Of a stretch of 11,421 nt of DNA, positions 6,787 to 11,421 are shown piece after piece; position 1 is the first letter of the stretch; the number at the start of each line of letters is the position of its first letter. The notes beneath the pieces were generated by a model. It ran no database searches. It saw only the letters and a program-made list of their open reading frames with translations, and had not been told where the DNA came from. Source of the DNA: Methanobacteriaceae archaeon (GTDB lineage Archaea; Methanobacteriota; Methanobacteria; Methanobacteriales; Methanobacteriaceae); NCBI GenBank assembly GCA_017883605.1, contig JADGNH010000057.1, positions 1 to 11,421 of the forward strand. Reading direction: 5' to 3'. Position numbers and translations under genes: made by a program.

Positions 6787-6800
6787 ATTTCAATTGAAAT
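6787..6800. repeat. Perfect 14-bp palindrome after the Nramp-like gene
   Basis: ATTTCAATTGAAAT lies 9 bases beyond the stop codon of the Nramp-like gene. It could help end transcription or be a binding site. No strong T run follows it on the minus strand. Confidence 0.4.
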
Positions 6801-6808
6801 CTTTTTTT

Positions 6809-8065
6809 TTAAAGTAATGATGTTATTAACAGGGAAAAGCTCAGCCCCATCACAATTACCACCGTTGCGATGGCTATGTAGTTAAAAAATCTGGAGTTTA
6901 CGTATCCTCCCATAACTCTCTTATCGTTTATGATTAAAAGCATCAATATCAGTACGAAGGGCAGTAGTATACCATTTGCCACCTGGGATAGATATAGAAT
7001 GGAGAGCAGGGGCACGCTGGGAATCATGATGATAATGACTGCCAGTATTATAAGTCCCAGGTACAATCCATGGAATACTGGGGCTTCTCTGAAACTCTTT
7101 GAAACTCCTGCCTCAAAACCCAGGCTTTCACACACGTAATAGGCTGTAGATAAGGGCAATATACTGGCTGCGAATAATGAGGCATTCAAAAACCCAAATG
7201 CAAAGAGTATGCTTGCGTATTGTCCTGCAAGCGGAACCAGCGCATTTGAAACATCGGCAACGTTGTTAACCTGGATTCCATTGGCATTTATGGTGGCTGC
7301 GCAGGCTATTACTATGAAGAAGGCCACGATATTTACCACTATGGCTCCAAATATGGCATCAATCTTGGAATATTTTAGATTTTTTAAGGAAATTCCCTTT
7401 TCTACCACAGAGGACTGGATATAGAACATCATCCAAGGAGCTATGGTGGTTCCAACCAATCCAATGACCATGGTAACATAGGCCGGATCCAAGCTTATCT
7501 GTGGTACTAAAACACTTTTTGCAGCTAGAGCCCAGTCAGGCTGAGCCAGATATCCGGCTACAATATAGGATAAGTAAAAGGAGGAAGCCAGGAGAAAGAC
7601 CTTTTCCACACTTTTATAGGTACCTTTAACCACCAAAAGCCAGACAAACAGGGCAGCAGCTGGTAAAGCTATGAAACGGGGGACATTGAATATTCCAGAA
7701 CTTACTGCTATGCCTGAAAATTCAGCCAGGACATTGCCAAAGTTAGCCAGAAGCAGGGCGATCATCATTAAAAAGGTTAATTTAATTCCCACCTTTTCGC
7801 GTATAAGATCTGCCAACCCTTTCCCAGATACTATACCCATACGTACTCCCATTTCCTGAATAACTGCTAAAGCTATGATCATGGGAATGAATGTCCACAG
7901 AAGGTTGTAACCGAACTGTGAACCAGCCAGGGAGTAGGTGGTAATCCCTCCAGCATCATTGTCCACGTTGGCCGTGATTATTCCCGGCCCCATCACCGAA
8001 AGGAATATAATGAAACTCAGGACAAGGGGGTTTTTAAAGATCCTGCGGAAAATAAGGAAATCCAT
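6809..8065 (-). CDS. Nramp-superfamily divalent cation transporter, NRMT-like
   Basis: This 418-residue integral membrane protein has about 11 hydrophobic segments and the Nramp fold signature at its start (VMGPGIITANVDNDAGG, 24-40). Classical Nramp Mn/Fe transporters have DPGN in TM1 and MPH in TM6. Here TM1 reads DNDAGG (D35-G40) and TM6 reads APW (209-211, GTTIAPWMMF), so the metal-selecting Met is Ala. That change is a known trait of Nramp-related magnesium transporters (NRMTs), making Mg2+ or another hard divalent ion a good candidate substrate. The TM10 segment LSQVANGILLPF (359-370) is typical of the wider family. The start has GGAG ten bases upstream. The gene is last in a likely operon, 34 bases after a protein made of the MgtE magnesium-sensing domains. 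Family membership is firm; ion choice is inference. Confidence 0.88.
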   Translation of the reverse strand: MDFLIFRRIFKNPLVLSFIIFLSVMGPGIITANVDNDAGGITTYSLAGSQFGYNLLWTFIPMIIALAVIQEMGVRMGIVSGKGLADLIREKVGIKLTFLMMIALLLANFGNVLAEFSGIAVSSGIFNVPRFIALPAAALFVWLLVVKGTYKSVEKVFLLASSFYLSYIVAGYLAQPDWALAAKSVLVPQISLDPAYVTMVIGLVGTTIAPWMMFYIQSSVVEKGISLKNLKYSKIDAIFGAIVVNIVAFFIVIACAATINANGIQVNNVADVSNALVPLAGQYASILFAFGFLNASLFAASILPLSTAYYVCESLGFEAGVSKSFREAPVFHGLYLGLIILAVIIIMIPSVPLLSILYLSQVANGILLPFVLILMLLIINDKRVMGGYVNSRFFNYIAIATVVIVMGLSFSLLITSLL

Positions 8066-8099
8066 ATTAAATCTCCATAATTATATTTTTTTATCCCCA

Positions 8100-9341
8100 T
8101 TATCTTCCGAACATTCTGGGAACTCTTTTTTTCCAGGCAGTGGGTAGTACAATGTCTATGGCATCGTCAACTGTAATAATACCCCTTAATTTATCTTCCT
8201 TTTCCACCACAGGAAGGGCTATCAGGTTGTATTTGGCGATCTTCTGGGCTACTTCATGCTGGTCTTCCATAACATCTACTTTTATTACGTGGGTGTGCAT
8301 GAAGTCTGAGATTTTTCTATCTCGATCTGAAAGCAGAATATCCCTTAAAGAGGTTACACCCACCAGATCACCATCTTTGGAGATAACGTAAATGTAGTAG
8401 ATGGTCTCCACATCCTTGGCTATCTCCCGCAGGGACTCCAAAACTTCCAGGACAGTTAAATTCTGGTCCACATAGGCAAATTCAGTGGTCATGATCCCTC
8501 CAGCGGTGTTTTCCGGGTACTCCAGGAGTTTCCTTAGATCCTTTGATTCTTCTGGTTCCATCAAGTCCAGAAGTTCTTCAGCTTTATCATTCGGCAGGTC
8601 CCCCAGTACATCGGCAGCGTCGTCTGGGGACATCTCATCCAGAATTTCAGCTGCACGTTTGCTCTCCATACCTTCCAAAAGAGAAACCTGTCTTTCAGGG
8701 GAGACCTCCTCCAGGGTATCGGCTGCTGCCTCATCATCCAGAGAATTAAGAATGGTTAAGGACTCGTTAAGTCCCAGTTGATCCACAATTTCTGCTATAT
8801 CCGCAGGGTGAAGCTTTTTTATTTTCTGTTTAGGTACTTTCAACTTTAAATTAGAATAATCGCTATTTAAAGTGTCTATATCCTTCCATGAGATAATGTT
8901 CTCATTAGATCTAACACCCAGGGGTTTAACAATGCTCTCCAGGCCCAACCTTTTCAGAATGCCGTAAACCCCAATATCAACACCAATAACATGATAATAA
9001 CCACGAGTAAAGGATAATTTGATATCGTTTACCCTTCTAATCTTCTTATCTTCAATATCAACAACTTGCCTGTCCAGCACATCTTCCAAAAGTTTAATAT
9101 CCTGTTTTTTGAATTTATATTCCTTGATATCATTGAGTAACGTTTTAAGCCTGATTTTGTTACCCATATCATTTATATATTTGTAGGGAATGTTTATTGT
9201 CCTTTTATCTGATGCTTCCAGTGTTATGGCACTTATTAAAGGATATGTATTTTCGGATGATGCTATAACATCCTTAAGTTTTCCTATTTTTTTCCCTGTA
9301 GCATCCGTCACCGGTTTTTTGATAAATTCACTTAGGTACAT
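8100..9341 (-). CDS. PRC-barrel/MgtE_N/CBS protein lacking the MgtE channel
   Basis: This 413-residue soluble protein has, in order: a PRC-barrel-like domain (about 1-75, VTDATGKKIGKLKDV), a second one (about 85-160, ending ISWKDIDTL), an MgtE intracellular N domain (about 175-275, HPADIAEIVDQL then helical repeats of the DEMSPDDAADVLGDLP type), and two CBS domains (about 280-340 after ENTAGGIMTTEF, and 343-400 ending GIITVDDAIDIV). In MgtE channels the N and CBS domains bind Mg2+ and close the pore when Mg2+ is plentiful. The protein ends PRMFGR just after CBS2, with no transmembrane domain. It sits 34 bases before the Nramp-like transporter, so a job as its magnesium-responsive gate or partner is the leading idea. 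A perfect GGAGGTGA site precedes the ATG. The acidic character of the N domain fits metal binding. Confidence 0.9.
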   Translation of the reverse strand: MYLSEFIKKPVTDATGKKIGKLKDVIASSENTYPLISAITLEASDKRTINIPYKYINDMGNKIRLKTLLNDIKEYKFKKQDIKLLEDVLDRQVVDIEDKKIRRVNDIKLSFTRGYYHVIGVDIGVYGILKRLGLESIVKPLGVRSNENIISWKDIDTLNSDYSNLKLKVPKQKIKKLHPADIAEIVDQLGLNESLTILNSLDDEAAADTLEEVSPERQVSLLEGMESKRAAEILDEMSPDDAADVLGDLPNDKAEELLDLMEPEESKDLRKLLEYPENTAGGIMTTEFAYVDQNLTVLEVLESLREIAKDVETIYYIYVISKDGDLVGVTSLRDILLSDRDRKISDFMHTHVIKVDVMEDQHEVAQKIAKYNLIALPVVEKEDKLRGIITVDDAIDIVLPTAWKKRVPRMFGR

Positions 9342-9382
9342 GTTTTCACCTCCTTGGATTTACGTGGATCTTATTTAATTGG

Positions 9383-9823
9383 TCATATTGGTGGGACCAC
9401 TCCTTCTTTAACGCGTTCCATAACTATCATCTCTGTTAAATCTTCAACACCATCAACAGAGCGAATCTTACTGTTAACTATCTTGTTAAGCTCTTCTATA
9501 CTGTGAGCCCATACTTTGATCAGGATGTCATACTCTCCAGATATGCTGTAAACTTCAGAAACTTCTTCCAGTTTTGATAGCTCTAATTCCACGTTTTCGT
9601 GTTTTTCTGACTCTGTCTGGATTATTATGATGGCAGTGACATTTAAACCCAGTTTATCAAGGTCTAATATCAGGGTGTACTGCCTTATCACGTCATTCTC
9701 CAGTTTTTTGAGCCGGTTGGAGATGGTTGCATCAGGTACATTTATCTCTTTTGACATCTGGGAGAGGGTGATCCTCGAGTTTTTGACCAGGGAACGAATT
9801 ATTTGCGAGTCTATATCGTCCAT
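9383..9823 (-). CDS. Lrp/AsnC-family transcription regulator
   Basis: This 146-residue DNA-binding protein has an N-terminal helix-turn-helix (about 2-50, DDIDSQIIRSLVKNSRITLSQMSKEINVPDATISNRLKKLE) and an alpha/beta ligand-binding RAM domain (about 60-138) with the typical SGEYDILIKVWA strand-turn (94-105). Length and layout are normal, and dimers or octamers are expected. The stop codon is 41 bases before the PRC/MgtE_N/CBS gene, on the same strand and with no terminator between, so the three genes probably form one unit. The ribosome binding site is GGTGA (ATTGTGGTGAATTTG before ATG). Phased half-sites around its promoter suggest autoregulation. The effector cannot be told: family members often sense amino acids, but the neighbours suggest a link to divalent cations. 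Confidence 0.92.
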   Translation of the reverse strand: MDDIDSQIIRSLVKNSRITLSQMSKEINVPDATISNRLKKLENDVIRQYTLILDLDKLGLNVTAIIIIQTESEKHENVELELSKLEEVSEVYSISGEYDILIKVWAHSIEELNKIVNSKIRSVDGVEDLTEMIVMERVKEGVVPPI

Positions 9824-9862
9824 TTCAAATTCACCACAATATTCAATTTATGGATTTAGTAT

Positions 9863-9960
9863 ATTACCCCAGTACATATAAAAGTATTGGAAGATTACCC
9901 AAATATTCCCATGTTTATTGGTAGATCACCAATTTTCTTTAGATAATTAGGTAGATTATA
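9863..9960. promoter_or_regulatory. Phased operator half-sites before the Lrp gene
   Basis: ATTACC, ATTACC and ATCACC start at 9863, 9894 and 9925, each 31 bases apart, about three turns of DNA. The third belongs to a clean inverted repeat, ATTGGT-AGATC-ACCAAT (9917-9933). GGTAGAT recurs at 9920 and 9950. The first half-site lies between TATA box and gene, the others upstream. Lrp-family octamers wrap DNA with regularly spaced sites, so autoregulation is likely. Confidence 0.6.
9875..9884 (-). promoter_or_regulatory. TATA box of the lrp-mgtE_N-nramp unit
   Basis: On the minus strand this reads CTTTTATATG, about 50 bases before the ATG at 9823. Transcription should start near 9852, giving a leader of about 30 bases. 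The stretch from here to 10159 holds no gene: it contains the operator elements and then AT-rich sequence. Confidence 0.6.
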
Positions 9961-10019
9961 TTACTGCTTATAAAAAAAATTTCAGTTATTTTTCAGATCT
10001 TCAAATTTTTTTTAGACTT

Positions 10020-10092
10020 AATCAAAAAAAACTTTTTTAAATATAAAAAATATTTAAAATCCCGTATATTAAATTTTAATTAATAAAAAGAG
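10020..10092 (-). terminator. Probable T-rich terminator of the PAP2 gene
   Basis: On the minus strand, T runs of five (10085-10089) and eight (10024-10031) occur 70-140 bases after the stop codon. The area is AT-rich overall, so the exact stop point is unclear. Confidence 0.35.
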
Positions 10093-10159
10093 TTTATTTG
10101 GAAAAATATAGCCCTAAATTAAGATATTTGTGGAGATTTCTTGATTTTACCAGCCCATT

Positions 10160-10744
10160 TTATCCTGTTCTTTGATAAATCTGTTTTCTAATTATCAGAT
10201 CAGTGAATCTGTTATGGAGTATTTCATTCTCAAATCTTAATGTAATTAGAGCACAGGATATTCCTAATATAGCACCAAAAATCACATCCAGAGGGTAATG
10301 TACACCTATGTAAACTCTGGAAAATCCTATCAAGACTGCCAGAGCTATTAAAATCTTTAAATATCCATATTTTTTCCCTAATATTAAACCACCGGCAAAG
10401 GCGGTTACCGTGTGGCTGGAGGGAAAGGAGTAGTTTTCTTCCAGATGGAGAAGGTTTATATTACTTAAAACCAGAAATGGTCTGGGTTCGGCTACAGCGT
10501 ATTTTAAAGCCACAGTCAATGAAAAGCTGATTAAAAGGGCAAATAAGCATAATATGGCCACTTTCTTCCCTTTTTCTCGGCCAAAGAGAAATAAAAATCC
10601 ACAGATAACAAGCCAAAATAATATACTTCCCAGATCCGTGATTATGGGCATTAAAAAATTAAATAGAGGATTTTCCATCCCCAAATTGATGAAATAGAAA
10701 AGTGAATTATTAATACTCATTAAAGACGAAACTATTCCGCTCAT
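10160..10744 (-). CDS. PAP2-family membrane phosphatase
   Basis: This integral membrane phosphatase has the three PAP2 motifs. Numbered from an ATG at 10780, they are K93-x6-R100-P101 (KYAVAEPRP), PSSH (120-123) and S154-R155...H161...D165 (SRVYIGVHYPLD); subtract 12 for the start chosen here. About five or six membrane segments surround them. Likely substrates are isoprenoid or lipid pyrophosphates, for example recycling the polyprenyl carrier used for glycans; the exact one is unknown. The chosen start, ATG at 10744 (MSGIVSSLM), has GGGTGA 8 bases upstream. The earlier in-frame ATG at 10780 has no ribosome binding site and would add 12 residues. Length from the chosen start is 194. The gene lies beyond a repeat array from hsp20 and is probably separately transcribed. 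Confidence 0.88.
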   Translation of the reverse strand: MSGIVSSLMSINNSLFYFINLGMENPLFNFLMPIITDLGSILFWLVICGFLFLFGREKGKKVAILCLFALLISFSLTVALKYAVAEPRPFLVLSNINLLHLEENYSFPSSHTVTAFAGGLILGKKYGYLKILIALAVLIGFSRVYIGVHYPLDVIFGAILGISCALITLRFENEILHNRFTDLIIRKQIYQRTG

Positions 10745-10774
10745 ATTATCATTCACCCAAAAAAAATTAAGTTG

Positions 10775-11077
10775 TATCAAGTTAAAACCAGGATCTATTC
10801 CCTAATCCATCAGGATCCAGGATCTATCCCCTAAGCAGGAATTATCCAAAAATCCAACAGGATTCAAGACCTATTCCCTAATCAAGCAGATCATCTAAAT
10901 CCTAGCAAGATCCAAGATCTATCCAAAAATCCGGCAGGATTCAGGATTTATCCCTAAAGATAAGGATCTATCCAAAAATCAACAGGATCCAGGATTTCAC
11001 CTAATAAAGCAGGATCCAGGATCTTCACCTAATAAAGCAAGATCAGGATCTATCCAAAAAATTGGTTCAACTTGATA
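10775..11077. repeat. 9-bp inverted repeats flanking the GGATCC array
   Basis: TATCAAGTT at 10775-10783 is the exact reverse complement of AACTTGATA at 11069-11077; similarity continues a few bases inward (GTTAAAACCA against GTTGAACCA). The pair encloses the whole tandem array. No target-site duplication is visible outside the arms, so a mobile element is not demonstrated. Confidence 0.4.
10789..11060. repeat. About eleven degenerate 19-29-bp repeats rich in CAGGATCCAGGATC
   Basis: Units start near 10789, 10811, 10836, 10858, 10887, 10906, 10935, 10960, 10983, 11010 and 11038. The core is CAGGATCCAGGATCTATCC followed by CTAA or AAAAATC. The units at 10983 and 11010 are nearly identical (27 and 28 bases), suggesting recent duplication. 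The array fills the spacer between hsp20 and the PAP2 gene, which otherwise holds no gene. It is not a CRISPR array because there are no unique spacers of constant length. Confidence 0.85.
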
Positions 11078-11106
11078 GCTCTCATACCCAAATATGGAAA
11101 ATCTAA

Positions 11107-11421
11107 TTATTTGATTTCCACTCTGACGCTCTCTGTTTTCTCTAACTTAGGGGCTTCAACTATTAAGACCCCGTTATCGAATTCAGCCTCAGCTTCATGG
11201 GGTAGTACTTTTTTGGGGAATCTTACAGTTCTTCTCATAAAACCAGTTTTTCTATCTGAAAGTGTTATGTAGCTTCCCTGTTCGATTTCGTTCTCGAAAT
11301 CGAATCTTGCTTTAACTTTCAGCCTTGTTTCTGTAAGATCAAGTTCTATATCTTCCTTTTTGATGCCGGGTAGATCCACATGTACTATGACACTGTCGTC
11401 GGTCTCTATTATATCTTTCCC
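11107..11421 (-). CDS. Hsp20/alpha-crystallin small heat shock protein, 3' part
   Basis: The frame stays open to the window edge, so the N terminus is missing; 104 residues are seen. They cover most of the alpha-crystallin domain, beginning GKDIIETDDSVIVHVDLPGIKKEDIELDL in two parts (GKDIIETDDSV, then HVDLPGIKKEDI). Then come the SYITLSDRKTGFMRRTVRFP strand region and the family signature GVLIVEAPK (A-x-x-x-n-G-v-L). The tail ends SVRVEIK, with a V-x-I motif of the kind that binds neighbouring subunits in oligomers. Such proteins hold unfolding proteins in solution without ATP. An in-frame GTG at 11379 is inside the domain and is not the start. Confidence 0.93.
   Translation of the reverse strand, partial: GKDIIETDDSVIVHVDLPGIKKEDIELDLTETRLKVKARFDFENEIEQGSYITLSDRKTGFMRRTVRFPKKVLPHEAEAEFDNGVLIVEAPKLEKTESVRVEIK

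Noticed and set aside
8140..8781. Serine-rich open frames on the plus strand opposite the PRC/MgtE_N/CBS gene
   Set aside because: Their composition is that of a complement of acidic codons (GAT/GAA read in reverse), and the opposite gene has clear domains and a perfect ribosome binding site.
10745..10780. Longer start of the PAP2 protein at 10780
   Set aside because: No ribosome binding site precedes it and it overlaps the inverted repeat arm at 10775; the ATG at 10744 has GGGTGA at proper distance.
10789..11060. Possible CRISPR array
   Set aside because: Units vary from 19 to 29 bases, are contiguous and have no unique spacers of constant length; no cas gene is near.
11107..11379. Hsp20 gene starting with GTG at 11379
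   Set aside because: The frame remains open to the window edge and the upstream residues (DIIETDDSVIVHV) continue the alpha-crystallin domain, so the true start is beyond the window.

Overview
The window looks like a chromosomal segment of a methanogenic archaeon of the order Methanobacteriales, most likely Methanobacterium or a close relative. The evidence is AT-rich spacers, ribosome binding sites of the GGAGGTGA type, archaeal BRE/TATA promoters, T-run terminators, an Amt-GlnK pair with an NrpR-type operator, and typical archaeal PdxS, Lrp/AsnC, PAP2 and Hsp20 proteins. No rRNA, tRNA, CRISPR array or insertion sequence was seen. The species call is an inference from gene content and signals, not from a database match.

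Left part, plus strand. A spacer with four copies of a degenerate repeat at an exact 47-base period leads into a P-loop ATPase with a C-terminal winged helix (341-1531). A 573-base spacer follows. It holds a strong BRE/TATA promoter, a GGAA-N6-TTCC operator of the NrpR nitrogen-repressor type, and a long leader with a 10-codon mini-ORF. Next come the ammonium transporter amt (2105-3331) and its PII partner glnK (3456-3794), separated by a spacer of about 20-base repeats. A metallo-beta-lactamase-fold hydrolase (3955-4653) and an Fpg-type DNA glycosylase with a damaged zinc finger (4788-5570) close the plus-strand block.

Right part, minus strand. pdxS (vitamin B6 synthesis, 5662-6543) faces fpg and has six TATAATTAT elements in its upstream spacer. 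A compact three-gene unit lies at 9823-6809, read leftward: an Lrp/AsnC regulator, a soluble protein built from PRC barrels plus the MgtE magnesium-sensing domains (MgtE_N and two CBS) without the MgtE channel, and an Nramp-like transporter whose two classical metal-site motifs are both changed. The gaps in this unit are 41 and 34 bases. A PAP2 phosphatase (10160-10744), a 300-base array of GGATCC-rich repeats, and the 3' end of an Hsp20 chaperone (running off the right edge) finish the window.

The most interesting items are: the split magnesium-sensor/Nramp-like transporter operon, which may be a sensor module re-used with a different transporter; the NrpR-type control and long mini-ORF leader of amt-glnK; phased half-sites in front of the Lrp gene; and the fact that five of the spacers each carry a different family of short degenerate tandem repeats.
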